Source of the DNA: Oxytricha trifallax
Lineage: Eukaryota > Ciliophora > Spirotrichea > Sporadotrichida > Oxytrichidae
DNA: 64,000 bases
NCBI GenBank assembly: GCA_000711775.1
Contig: ARYC01000788.1
Span: forward strand, 1 to 64,000
Direction of reading: 5' to 3'
Shown here: positions 20,854-34,200 of the stretch, in pieces
Position numbering within the stretch: the first letter of the stretch is position 1
How the letters are laid out: each line of letters begins with the position of its first letter
Translations under genes and position numbers: made by a program
The notes under the pieces: model-generated
The model's input: only the letters and a program-made list of their open reading frames with translations
Databases searched by the model: none
What the model was told of the DNA's origin: nothing

Positions 20854-23843
20854 TCATAGTGGCAGACCTCTAAACCCTCCAGATTTGAGTTTATTTTTAA
20901 TGTCCTCGTCATTTGCATTTCTGAATTTATTAAACATAGATTAACCACCACCACCAGCTGCTCCACCTCCAATAGTAATTCCACCAACTTGAACTCCAGG
21001 AGGTCTCATTTAAGGCAAGGGTTATTATTCAACTTTTGCTTCCACGATACCGTTTGTCTGCGAATCTGTATTTTAAATTTCCATTTTTTCGGCAATTAAC
21101 ATTTTCTCTCTGAAACTGGTGACACTTGCAGCTTTGAAATCTGACTTCTTTTCCTCTTGATTAAAATTAGTAATTTGATTGGATCTAATTTATTTAAAAT
21201 TTATCTGAGATTTCAAAGATAAAAGTTTACCATCCATAATACCTTTTCTCTAGGCTGCCATGCTCTGTAAGTAACTTCTTTGTTTGATTTGATTCTCATC
21301 AAGAACTAAACTTCTATTTTAGGTAACTAGTCTGGGAGTACCCCAAGCCATTTGCCTTTTGAATTTATCCTCATCTTATTTATCGTCTTTTACAGGTTAT
21401 GAAGCAACCACACCGCCTCCTCTTTATGGTATAGGTCTCAAAAGGCTCTCCTTCATTCTTTGAATCTCCATTTACTTCGCTGTCATAGTAGTGGGTTTTC
21501 TGGGTTCATCTGAATTAGAATTGCCGTTAGATTATTGATCCCCATTTTACAGCCTGGGATTGTTCTTTATAAATGGTACTTCTTTAACAAATTCCTTGGT
21601 AGGCTTGAGCTTTGCGTGCTCAGCTTCATTTTTATACTCCAAGCCTGTTTCAAGTTGGTTAAGAGATAAAGATCGAAGTAGTTCCAATTTAGATTTCAAC
21701 CAATTTTATTTTAGGAGAATTGATGCTCTGAGTCTTTCTACTGGTTTCATAAAAATAAGTTTTTTTTAAAAATTATTGGTTCTCCTTAAAGCCCTCCAAA
21801 GTACTGAACGAAATTAGACCTCAATATCTTATAAACCTCCGCCTTTTTTGTAAATACTTCAATTGTGTAGGGATTTGGCAAATCGTTAAGTGCACTATGT
21901 TCCCCAAAGCATTCTCCTCTTTGAATATATCCAATAACGAGATGCTTTTTATTTTTATCTTATTGAATTTACTCAGGGAATATCTATTCGCCAAGGTATT
22001 ATGTTTGAGTAGATAAGAGAACTTAGAAATTTTTAATTTTAAAAAAGTTTAATAAACAAATATATGATATAAAATACTTATTTAAACACTATAATATAAT
22101 TGTGATAGTTCAAAATGATCTTAAGCCTAATAAGAAAAAGAAATTGATAGAAATCTTTCATATTTTCTAATAAACAATTGTTTCATTGTAATTTTAAATG
22201 TAAGTAAGTTTAAACTTTAATCATTATAAAATTTAGTTTATTAAAACTTTCAGTATAATTTTGTTTAGAGTGTTAAATTCTAATTTTCTAAAGTTCAAAA
22301 ATTATTTTGCATCAAATAAAATATTATTTTCAATTTATTCTAAATATATAAAAGCAAATAATCTTTTGATTCTTCAATGAATTATTTTTTAATATCTTTT
22401 GACAATTTTGTTTTTAATTACATTTTCTATTCAAGAAAAAAACTACTCTAAAACCAATTAAAAAGTTTAAAATTGTAAATGAATAATTTTTAAGTAATAA
22501 TAAAAAGAAAAATTATTTTTGTTTGCTTCTTGCGGGATTTTAGTTAGAAATTTAGTTTTAAAAAATTAATAAGCTTCGTATATCATTTATTTGCATATAT
22601 TTTTCAACAATCTTTATTTTGTGGAATTTTACCGAACTCTCATCTTACCTCTGAATACAAAATACAGATAATCATCTTAATCATCTTATTTCTAGAAAAC
22701 ATACCCTTAAGTAGCTACTTCCTTATTGAACAGTACCTCCATCTCTTCAATCATCTTCCTGGAAACAGCTCTAAATTTAGGCACATACCTGATCAAAAAG
22801 TCAATTTTCTACTCACTCGACGACAATTATGTCTTTTTAACAATTTAATCGTAGAGATCCCTGTCGATAGAAATTATTTCAACTTTTTCACTGGCTGCTC
22901 TCGCATATTCATTTCTTATATCACTCGATGCAGACTTCAGCCCGAATATTTCCGACTCGTCTGCATTCTTAGAGAATTTGAACTGATCCTAATTTATACC
23001 ATCAGTTGGGAGTTAAGTGTTATCCACCAATATTTCAAGCTTTCCTCTTAGCGCAAAGTAAAAGTACTTCGAGTTATCACCTTTAGTATAGAGCAATTAT
23101 CCGCGCTCTAGTTCTCTCCATTTCATGGTCAGAAACAGCTACAGCAATTTATAGGTTAAATCGGATTATAGAGAAAATTAATACCTTAGCAAACATTATT
23201 TCATTGTATTGGCAGAACATACTCTGATACTGCTTGTTGTTCACAAGATCGAAATATTTGCTCACAAATCTTGCATTATCCAAATCTGTCTTTGAGGGGT
23301 TGTAGGAATGTATGTTGGGAATTTTCCCATCTAGCATTTGTTTTTCATTAGCTTAGATGAATTCTTTGATTCTTAACTTTCTCATTTCGCTGGCTGATAC
23401 AGAGCCCTAAAATATTATAAAGATAAAATAATTATTAAAATTAATGATAAAATGGACATAATAATATTAGTTATTATGTTTTTACCAATAATATATACAA
23501 ATGGATGATAGATCCACCCTACTAAAAATATATAAAATAAAGTAAAAATCATTTAACAATTCTTCAATCAAACAATAAATTTATGGTAGTAATCAAATAA
23601 AATATAATAATTAAAATACTGTCTTAATAAGAAGACTTTGTCTTGTTTATTAAGGATTTAATCTAACATCATTAATTTTGAATAAAATGCAAAATTATTC
23701 GCGTTTTCAATAAATTAATATCAATTTATATTTTTAGGGATAAATTTTAGGCCACAATAATTATACTTAGCAACTAATGTAAATATCCAATAGAAATTGT
23801 AAAGAAAATTAAAGTATAAACTTACAAGTCCTCCAAAATCCAT
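20854..23843 (-). CDS. Protein with tandem cyclic-nucleotide-binding domains
   Basis: Start ATG at 23843 (MDFGGL, then a GTAAGT donor), stop TGA at 20854. After a charged N-terminus two cNMP-binding folds are visible. The first is around LYTKGDNSKYFYFALRGKLE near 23080. The second starts near 22700 (DDYLYFVFRGKMRV), is interrupted by an AT-rich IES of about 600 bp, and resumes at GYIQRGECFGEHSALNDLP near 21900, the phosphate-binding-cassette region (GE..ALN). There is no Arg in the place typical of PKA regulatory subunits (the stretch ends NDLPNPYTI), so ligand binding may be lost or altered. The C-terminal tail is Pro/Gln-rich. Could be PKA-R-like or a ciliate-specific scaffold; no kinase domain is present. 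Confidence 0.8.
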
Positions 23844-24106
23844 TTTTATTTTATGCTTAATTAAATAATATATAGTATCTATGTTAATTTAAACTACAAA
23901 AATTGATTAGTATAACATTTTATATCTTCATTTCAATTATTGAATTTCAAATTTTGACTCAATTATAAAATATCGTTTCAACTTTATAAGTGCATGTTTC
24001 TTAAAGTTAAAGGATTAATTTATTAAGTCTTATCAATAATTAAGGTATTTAAAAGATTGTTTAATTTGATAAACAAAAAAGTATAATGTTCAATTGTGAG
24101 ACTAAC

Positions 24107-27100
24107 TCAGTTGAAAGACTTTCTAGTAATACCTTCTAAGACAATAGGGCTTTTGAGGGCAACAAAGTAACAAGGGACAGAAGGAAGTTTCTTGTTGACT
24201 TTGCAGCTTTCGGTTTTCAGGATTTCCATTCCTTCCTTGACTCTACCGTTGTTTCTAAGTTAAACATAAGCGTCATTGAAACTACCACGAGGATTTGAAC
24301 AAGACTCTTATAGTACATCGTTTGACATCTTGGCTTGCCATTCTCCAGTGCAGAGGGTGATGTGTGGGCATCTGTTATCAACACTATGTTAAGGGAAGCA
24401 AATTAAATAATAATTAAATGGCTGTAATGATCTTTCCTGGAACCACTACAACACCATAAACAGTGATCGATTCTTATAAATCTTCTTCAAATTCCTGATA
24501 GATCTTGCTCTCCGTTCTTTCTTAATCTCTTCCAACATAGAGAACTGTCACATGAGGATCTTTTACCAACTACCAACCATTATACTTTCCACCCTTAGTA
24601 TCGTATAATTAGTTGATACTTTCCCACAAAGTTTTGATTTGATTGATCTTATCAAAGTTAAAGAGCTGTTCTACTGATATAAAATAAAAATAACTATATG
24701 ATTCAAGGAGTATCTTTTTGATTTTTCCTGCTGCATTATTATCTTCATCAAAGAAAATTCCAAGATAGATTGGGAGCTTTTCTATGACATCATCCTCACT
24801 ACTATAGCTTGCTCTTCTGTTCTATTTTTTATTAGCAACAGTGTTCTGGAAACCATCATCATTAGATTGACTCATTTTGTTGTTCTCTTAAATTTGTTTT
24901 GGCTTGTAATTGCCTTTCAATACCTCAGTAGTCTATTAATTTGAATTGTTTTACAAAATGGGTTTTGATCCGTTTGATTTCTTCTTTGGGTATTTTGTCT
25001 CTGCTTGCTTGAAAACCTGATGTGAAACTTCTTCATATTTGATTTCTTCTACAACTCTATGACTTGATTGTTAAGGTGTAGTAGTTGAGGCACTCTAAAT
25101 TTCGTTCTATCTCAAAGGAGTTTGACCATTTGAAGAATTCAAATTTTTCTTCTCATTTTGGATAAAATCATTTAGCTGTTCATCGATGAACATTTAATGT
25201 GAAATTTTTCTTTCAGGAGGTTGCTTTGAAGAACCAGATTGCTTCTTCTTTAAGCCAGGACTCAAAATTTTCTTGAAAAGTCTTTAGAAGTTGCTTTCAA
25301 GATGCTAATCCATGTACTCTTCTTATCCTGAAGAGCCCTTAAAGAAAGACTTGTAGATTTGACTTAGATGCACAAATTTATCAAAAACAGGATGAGGCAT
25401 AGGATATGCATCACCAGTGTTTTCTAAGCATTGCTCTACATTTCTGTGAAGATTATCTGGTAACTGTAAATCTTCGTGCTCAAATGTTAAGGGGACTCTC
25501 ATAAAATCATCTAAAGCATGATCTTTCAAGAATTAGTCATCAAACTTCTGTCCCTTATATTTTCTAAAGAATAAGAAAAGCACTCTAGCTAAGTGATTAG
25601 GATCTTCGTTAGTCAATGTTTAATGATTGGCTCTTTCTAAGCATCTTTGGAAACATTGAACAAGCATGCTTAATGAAAATGGATAACCTCTATGAGGATT
25701 AGGTTATTCTGGAACTAAAGCAATCTTTAAAATCTCAACTTTTTGACGATATTTCTCTTCCACTGACTGATCAATAATAGTGAGAGTCTGTTATATATAA
25801 CTTAAATAGATTGTATTTAGAGTAAACTCAAAAAATCTAAATAATATTATTATACATGCATTTTATTAAATGAAAGTATTATTTTTCAAGAAATAGTAAA
25901 GAGTCTAGGAAGTATTAATTCGGCTTAAAATGGTTTCTTGAAAATAGATTTATTATTTAAAAAAACTATTAAATAAATATTAAGTTTAAAACATTTGTAA
26001 GAAATGATTTCCTAAAATTTGGCTATTGTAAAGAGCGTTTGATTTTATGTCACTATAAATTAATTTTAATTCAGACATAATGGGAGGTACATGATTCTTA
26101 TCAATGCAGATAATATGAATATCGTTAGAATCATCTTAGACAGCTTGCTTAATTTTTGCTTGTAAAGTCTCATTGAAAATCTTAACAGTTTGCTTATGAG
26201 TGTTATCAAATGCATCTTTTGATGTTTTAGTAGGGTTTTTCTTCATGTATAAGTCCATTTGCTCTCTCTTAATCTCATCATTTGACAAAGTATGGAATTT
26301 ACATTCAGTAGTGATCTCGAAAAATGGTTTTAAAATGCTTTGAATAAGAGTGGTCTTTCCCATACCTGGAATTCCAATAGGCAAAAGGATTGCAATTTGT
26401 TTTTTACCAGTTCTAGCTCTATTTGTATAAAGTGGATTTGGTGAGGGTTTCTTCTCAATTAAACTGGCAATAGAAGGCTTGTAGTTAACTTCAAGAACCT
26501 ATCTTGACTATGTTGGAGAAGTTGAGGGATTAAATTGCTTAATTTACTGTTCTTTCTTTTTATAAACTACAGTAGTTGCAGGGCCTGAGTTTTGAGTATC
26601 ATTGTTGATAAGATTGACTTAAGGAATCTCATTTATTTTAATATGTTATGGCTTAGCTTGTGAATTTTTACTAGAGCCACTGGTCTTCAAAGCTGAACTC
26701 AACTTAGGCTGTACATTTGAAACTTATCTAAGTTCACTTTTCTCTTAGATATCTGCCTTAGTAGAAACTTAAGATTTTGGCTCTTAGATTTTGACTTCTG
26801 TCTCTTAAGATTCCACTGAATTCTTTCTATTTCTTTCTCCCTAATATCCATTGTACTAGATTTTATCTTGATGGTCTAAGATGATGCTTTTAAAATTTAC
26901 TTTACCAACATACCTCTATTTGTTAGATCTGTATTTCTCTTCATAGATGTTGTTAACTTCTTCCAAGAAAGTCACATAAAACAAGAAATAAAGATATGGA
27001 GTTTGATAATCAATATAATTATACTCATTCATTAACATATCTTCGTAATATTGAATTTCTTTGATTGAACCTCTTGAGATTAACACAAATGCTTGAAGGA

Positions 27101-29931
27101 AAAGATCAATGTAGAAATCCAAAATCAATTATTTATTATATGGTATAAAACTCATAGAGGTATACTATTAATTAATCCAAAGGATGAGGTAGTCCCAAAC
27201 CTCTGCTTAAATCTCTAGATTCTTTGATAAATCTTTCCTTAATCATTTCAGGGGTTGCCATAGACTTTTAACTAACATAGTTTCTCAACTTTTCTCTCAT
27301 TTTTCTAAAAAGGCGGTACTCTAAGGTCTTCAATTTGGATAATTGACATTTAAAAGATATAATTCTTAAATATGAGTTAAACTTTTTTGATCTGTAAGAA
27401 ATCCTTTGATTATGTATAAAAATTCCATTACTCTATTATTGATAATGAAAGAATCTCATCATTAGACTTATCCTAGGAATCTCTCTTTACAAAGTATAAG
27501 ACAGCACCCTCTTCTTCATTTTGAATTGATTAAGAAGCTACATTTTCGTATTCATAAGACAATACATCACACAATTTGTCATAATTATTGAATACTCCAA
27601 GTGAATTTAACTGCACAGCATCAAAGTTATATTTCTTAAAGAATTTCAAAGAATCCTCTGGTAGTCTACATAAGTTAATTATAGTGAATTAAGAGTAGTA
27701 TTATTTTATTAATTTAATGGGTTTAAATTAAATGAAACACGCGAATTAATTTAGGATGCATTCTTAAATATTTACAAAAGCTATTCTTAAATATAATTAA
27801 AAAAATTCTTTTATTTTAAGTCGGTCATTTTTAATTATAATTTAAATCAAAGATTTCTTGAATACATGGATAATAAAAATATAATAGGTTTTTTTCACAG
27901 ATTTGTAGGGTTGATTATAAGACAATATTTTATTTTACTAGGGAGATATTATTTTTATAAATTCAACTAATAAAAATCACAAAAACTAAATTATTATTAG
28001 TATAAATATGATAGTTATTCATTTTTTTTATCAATTATACTCTTTCTTCAATTTACATCTTTTCTTTTTTTTTATTTTTAAATTTAATATAATAAATTAT
28101 ATATGCAACAAGAAAATTATGAGTATTTAATTTTGATTAAGACAAGCATTTGTTGCCAATTTTTACAATATCTTTGTGTTATTTTATTTGATACAAAATA
28201 ATATTAAATATTTTACTTTATCTTTCTAGAGTTGTTGTCAACAATAGCGTAGAAGATAATATATAAATGCTAATAAGATTTTTTAAAGAATTATCCAAGA
28301 TTTTTAAATGAATAACTTAAATTATTGAAAAGATAATGGTTTCTCTTGGGTATCTAACTAAGTGCTGGCATTTGGGGTTGCCAATATACTCTCCAACCCA
28401 AGTGCGATTAGACATATCACTCTTCAACATTTGATACTCTTTTGATGTCAATCTTGAAATCAGTTCAAACCAGCAATTCGCCATCATAGTTGCAAAACTG
28501 TATCTAATGCTTATATACGTTAAATTAGATAATAATGTCTAGAACCTGAAATAAATAAAAAAATAAATTATTAATAGACTAAAAAATCAAATATTAAATA
28601 GCTAAATTTATAACAAATTATCAATGACCAAAAATATTTTTGATTCATTTTATATATCTTTTTACCAATGATTTCCAATAAATATCTAAGTTAATAAGAT
28701 TAAAAATTATAGACTATTCTTTTTTTATAAAACGAAATTGATTTTAAATTAAAATAATAACTTATAGCTTTTATATTAAAAATTGAATAAATCAGCAATT
28801 TTATAATTTAATGTAATAAAAACTTTATCTAATGCTTTTTGGTGGGTATTTCAACAAATCTTCTGCATCTCTAGCGAGTAAGGCCACATTTTTGGAAGCG
28901 ATAACCCATGCATCTGCTTCAGGGTTCCACGATATCTGACAGTTCTCTCCATTAGCTTTAAGAGATTTAACAACCTCAACTTAATGTCCCTACAAAATCG
29001 CTTTCTTTGCTCCAGCTAAAATATGATTCTTCACATCTTCTTCAAAGTAATTCAAATCTAGATCTCTTTACATTAAATATTGTCTTTAAGTAATTGCACA
29101 TTAGTGGAATAAGTTTGAATAAGTAATACTTTAAATCAATTAATGGTAATGATTAAATTATAATCTCTATATCTTCCATCTTTTGATACGAAGTCATACT
29201 TAATATCAAAGAATTTGCTAAGACCTTTTCTTCCAATCACTCTGTTGACCAGCTATTCATAGTTGTTGGGATCATAGATATCCAGAATTGTGTTTCCTCT
29301 TCTGAAATTTTAATTTTTACTATAAAATTGAAGATATATTTTAATGCAATGACTATAGCTATAATTACGATGAAAAATTGACCCATAGATAAGGATCCTC
29401 TGAGAAAGACTCATCTTCTTTTGGCCCACTGATTGTTAAAGCCAAATCTTTGACAATAATGCTGGGATCAATCTTGCATTCATCAGCGTGCACTTTTATT
29501 ATCTTGAACTCTTCAACTAAGCCATGAATTTAGTCAGGGGTCTTCAGGAATTTCTCTTTTTCAGTTAAGATATCGATTTGAGATGGGTCACCACTTAATG
29601 TTTATATTAAGGGGTTATGGGGTAAAGCAATAAATTCAGAAACATAATGCTCATAGATTAAAGAATTAATGAGTACATTGAGATCTTATCTTTCTTCTAT
29701 GGCTAAGGTTATCTTTGAGTTTAACTCACATTCTTCACATAATAGTTTCCAAGAGCAGGTTTGCTTTGTTTATTTGAGTTCTTGACAACGAAACGAACTA
29801 ATTTTAAGTAAAATTTAATAGGAACTAATGAAATAAACGATCTTGGGATAGACCTCTTTGAGTAGTTGGGGTCTTAGATCTGGGTTTATATAAGGGTTGG
29901 CTCGACTATTGCAATTAAATTTATTTATCAT
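24107..29931 (-). CDS. tRNA ligase (RNA ligase - kinase - 2H phosphoesterase)
   Basis: Start ATG at 29931 (MINKFNCNSRANPYINPDLR), stop TGA at 24107. Domains in order: an RNA-ligase nucleotidyltransferase with motif I KANGE near 28950 (VKSLKANGENCQISW); a long Ser/Gln/Lys-rich linker; a polynucleotide-kinase P-loop IPGMGKTT near 26360 followed by DKNHVPP; and a 2H-phosphoesterase with two HxT motifs (DPHVTVLYVG near 24570, PHITLCTGEW near 24350). This is the fungal/plant tRNA-ligase order that heals and seals tRNA halves: the phosphoesterase opens 2',3'-cyclic phosphate, the kinase phosphorylates the 5'-OH, the ligase joins. AT-rich gaps (about 27690-28330, 28545-28825, 25790-26010) are IESs. 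Confidence 0.88.
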
Positions 29932-30641
29932 TTCTAATAATTAAATCACAATAATTTTGATTTAAAACTATTGCTGACTGCCTTTTGCTACGTAATGATT
30001 TTGTTATCTCTACATTTTTAAATCTATTTGCTACAAATTTAATTTATCTATTGTTAGATTATGATTATAATTATTAATCCTACTCTATTCAACTTAAAAT
30101 CTAGTAGCCTTAAAAAATATCAATAAAAAAAGTAAGTATCTGTTATAAATTAAAAATTATAAAAAATTATATTTTTATTTAAATATTTTACCAATTTCTT
30201 TTAGTAGATACTATTAAAATGTTCTTTAATTATTTAAGATATAATTAAAAAGGTTAAAATAATATTTGTAGCTATAATATGTTAAAAATAGCATGCAGTC
30301 AATTTAAATATAATAAAGTCATGAAAGTTTAAAAAATTTAATTTGGCATATATTCTTAATCGATGACATTTATTTATAATTTTATTTAATAAAAAATAAA
30401 TTTATAAATGTATGGCCTGTTTATTAATGTTTATAAACTTTAAATGTATTGGACAATTTTAATCCACATTAGTTATTTAAATAATTGTCATTATTATAGT
30501 GAAATCATATAATTCATATTTTGATTATTTTCATATATACGATGAACTTCTCATAATCAATTGAAATTATTTTCTTACTGATAATATTCAATGATTATAT
30601 TTCAATTTAAGTATTGTCATTATTCAATAGATTTTTATTTT
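29932..30641. other. Non-coding AT-rich gap
   Basis: No coding frame recognised on either strand. It separates the start of the tRNA ligase gene from cluster B of the scrambled acyl-CoA synthetase and probably holds the chromosome end(s) of one or both. The missing C-terminal segments of the scrambled gene were looked for here and not found. Confidence 0.5.
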
Positions 30642-30977
30642 TTGAGAGAGCTTGAAGATATTCTTGGTTCTATCAATAATTTTCAGAGCACCATTTGGCA
30701 AAATAACGCCTACATCACCTGAGTTTACCCAACCATCTTCTGAAAAAGCTTCCTTAGTCTTTTCTGGATTCTTAAAATAAAATATATAAAAAAACTAATC
30801 GGGTCATCTGTAGACATATAGCCAAGTTCATTAATTATTGTTGTTAAAGTTTAATTTATGTAAATGTTTGATGATTTGGGAGATTGGAGCACTAGCTGAA
30901 ATTCTTATAAAAATAAATTACTAGATTTTCTATCTTGAAAACTAAAGAATCATAAACCATATGGGTCAAAGAGCCAC
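30642..30977 (-). CDS. Scrambled ACSL gene, cluster B (four small segments)
   Basis: Four germline segments of a long-chain acyl-CoA synthetase, each bounded by pointers shared with other clusters. 30977-30933 (GTGGCTCT to [22 protein letters not shown]). 30902-30878 (ATTTCAG to AATCTCCC; only 25 bp; ASAPIS). 30830-30801 (TGAACTTG to ATGACCC; GYMSTDD). 30779-30642 (TATTTTAAGAAT to [32 protein letters not shown], then IIDRTKN). They encode the odd members of an alternating series whose even members lie in cluster A, 5 kb away. The last holds the conserved GWVNSGDVG adenylation motif. Joined order reproduces the neighbouring collinear ACSL protein. Confidence 0.9.
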
Positions 30978-31215
30978 ATAATTTATTAGGGACATGCATT
31001 TAATAATAAATGGTTCTATGATTTCTGAGATATTAAAAAGCTTCAAATCAGCTTCTTAAGCCTATTACTTGTCATCATCAAATTTTATAAAATAAAGTCT
31101 TATGATTAATTTATAGATTCATTTTTGCATAAGTATTTAATCAAAGTAAATGATTAAATGAAAAATTAATTGAAAATAAGAAAGTAGTATAGTAAAATAA
31201 TTTAAATAAATTTAA

Positions 31216-34200
31216 ATGTCAACTTAATAGAAAAATATAACAACTTCATCTAATGTGGATAGCATCCCAAATTATGACTCGAATATTAATAGTATCACTA
31301 ATAATTTAGCTCAATTATAGACTTAACATTTATCTAATTAGTAGCGCATAGAGAGATAAAACAATTAAGATATCGGTAAGTTAAAGAATAAATTTTGAAT
31401 AAATCTAAAATTTATGAAATAAAACAATAAATTTAAATGAAATAAAACTCATATTTTTCAGTTTATAATCTAGTTGCGATTTAGAATTTTTGAAATGGAA
31501 GTATGAAGTAACATATGGAATAGAAACGAATAATATAATAGAGCTATATCAATTTTATATGAATCAGTTTTCTACTATTGTTGTGCAGTGTTTAGTTTTA
31601 AAAGCGAGGAGTCAATTATATTAGTTTATATTGAAAATTAATAGTTGTTAAACTGAAGGTGCTTAAATAGCCAATTGTTTTTTTATATAAATTAGAACAT
31701 TTAAAATTTATTTTTAAAAAGGAAAAAATAAGATAAATTTTTCTTGTAATTTTGTTACTAAGAATTTTTATTATCTGTCTCAAAATATATTGAATATCTT
31801 GAAAAATTTTATTTATTTGGCTCGGTAAAAACAAAACATATATTTTCTCACCTAATTTGATTTAATTTATAAATTTCAATTCAATATTTAATTTTCAATA
31901 ATGTAGAGAATCAATTCATATAGGTAGTTGATAAAGTAAGTTTTTAATTTTTTATTCTATAAATTTTAATTAATTCTAACCACTGTAGGAAGACCAGAAA
32001 ACTTCTACTAATTTTGACAAGCCGCTTTAAAGGCCCTTAAATAAACGAATTGAAACCCTGCCTAAAAAATAACTTTTTATCTAACCCAAAACATCTAATA
32101 GTTTGAATGAAAATGCTTATTAATTATAACTTGGACAGTAATCATAAGAAAAAGAAGACTGTAGAATAAGAAAATATGGGGAAAGTGGAGGCACCAATAT
32201 TAATGCAAATAATTAAAATTCTAGCAATTTTAATGCCATGGATATCAATGAAAGCAGTCTCTCTAATCAATAGAGCATGTTCAGTGGATCTTAGAGTGTT
32301 TCTAATAAACTTATTTTATTTTACAATAAAAATTACATAAACTCAATTTCCATTCATGAAATTGAAGTCCCGAAGTTTATCTTCAAGTAGAATTAAATTG
32401 GCTCGAACAACAACAATCAAACTTTAGAAAATAATTCTAGTAATATTATGAGCAATCTTTCATAAATTCTAGCTAAACCTTAAAATCAACTGATAAACAT
32501 AGCTGATGACAGTAAACTCAATAATATCTCAAACATTATAGCTTCTTTCCCAAATTAAAACAATCAGTTCTAGATAACATCATCCAATCAAATATTTAAC
32601 GATTAAACTCTAGGGGATTAATTAAACGACTTTAGTTTTGAGACTTAACAATTCCCAAATATGATGGTGGGGAATGAGAGAATTAACGAATAAATTCATT
32701 TTCATAATGAATAAAGAATCAATTAATCGATAAGCAGTCCTAGCAAGAACTTATTTCAAACGAATAAGGCTTAGACTATTAACACTACGAATAATAATGG
32801 AAGCTTTATCTCACCACTTTAGAATAAATCATAGTAAAACATCATCAATTACTCTGGATTTAATACTAACATGAATGAATAGCAGCATAGTTAAGATTTA
32901 ATAGCTATAACAAATAATTTAAGTCCAATAGGTCAGTAAAATGTTATTAATCTCAAATCTCCATCAAACAACTTAAATGGGATTATGCAATTTAACTAGG
33001 ATAAAAATCATCCAAGCAACGGCTGGTAAAAGATTTAAGTGGGTCAATTTGCCAAAAAACACAATACTCTAATCTCAACTTTTTCACTACTTCCAAATCA
33101 AACGTCAACGTCAAATTCATAGCTGTTTAATTAAAATTTTAATCCTTCTTAATCTAAAGGCTCTTTCTAGAACAATATGGAAACTTACACATCCACTAAG
33201 CTTTTGATTAAAGACAAAAATCAAATCGAATGTATAGCATAGGATACTTAAAACATGAATGAAATATCTCCAAATTTTCAATCCTCACTCATAGATGTAC
33301 TATAAGATTTAACTTAAAAATAAAAACCTAGAAAGCAAACATTAAATTAAGGCGCAACAAATTTTATTCTGAATCCCAATAATAATTTGATAAGTGACTC
33401 TTCAAGTTAGTAATTACTTAATAATCATAATAGTACAAAGACTTTACACACAAATTCCTCATAGCCAAGCATCATCATTAGTAGACAACACTTTTTGAAG
33501 GCAAACATCAATTAAAATGGGACTTAGCAGAATAATAAATTATAGAGCACAGAGAAAAAAGTATTGAAAAATACTGAGTAAAAGTAAAGCAAGAAATCTG
33601 GAAGTGCTCATTAAATTAGTGGTAAGACACTCAGAATATTTCTAAAAATTTATTGTTAAGCAGTTTGTCAATTTTATTTTAAATGAATGCAATTTAAATT
33701 CAGAAGACGTGACAAATCTCAAACTAGTTCAAAGAATAACTAAATAGTTGTTGGTTAATCATCGTTGAATAACGTTAATGGATCACAAACTTAAAATATA
33801 CATTCTACTCTAGAGAGAAAAAATTCAAAGAGGCAAACTAGCAAGAGAAGAAGAGTAGATTCAGTTGATAATGATGCTAAGATAATTCTTGAGACAACTC
33901 ATTAATTTTTTATTGTATACTAAAAACTTGAATAAAAACTCAAGACATAGAGAGATTAGAACTAGAAATGCTAAACGAGGCTTCTTAAAGAAACAACGAA
34001 CTTGAGTAAATGGAGCAATCTTTCGAACAAGAAAAAATTCACTAAATATCATAGGCAGAGTGCATACTTCAGGAATCGAGAAGAGACGCAAGTTCTAGGG
34101 AGAGATTCTTCACATAGAGGGAGTTTAGTTAAGAAAATACTTTTAATAATAAGTTTATTGGAGGGACATAAGTTATGACTGAGTAGAAAAATCAAGAGTT

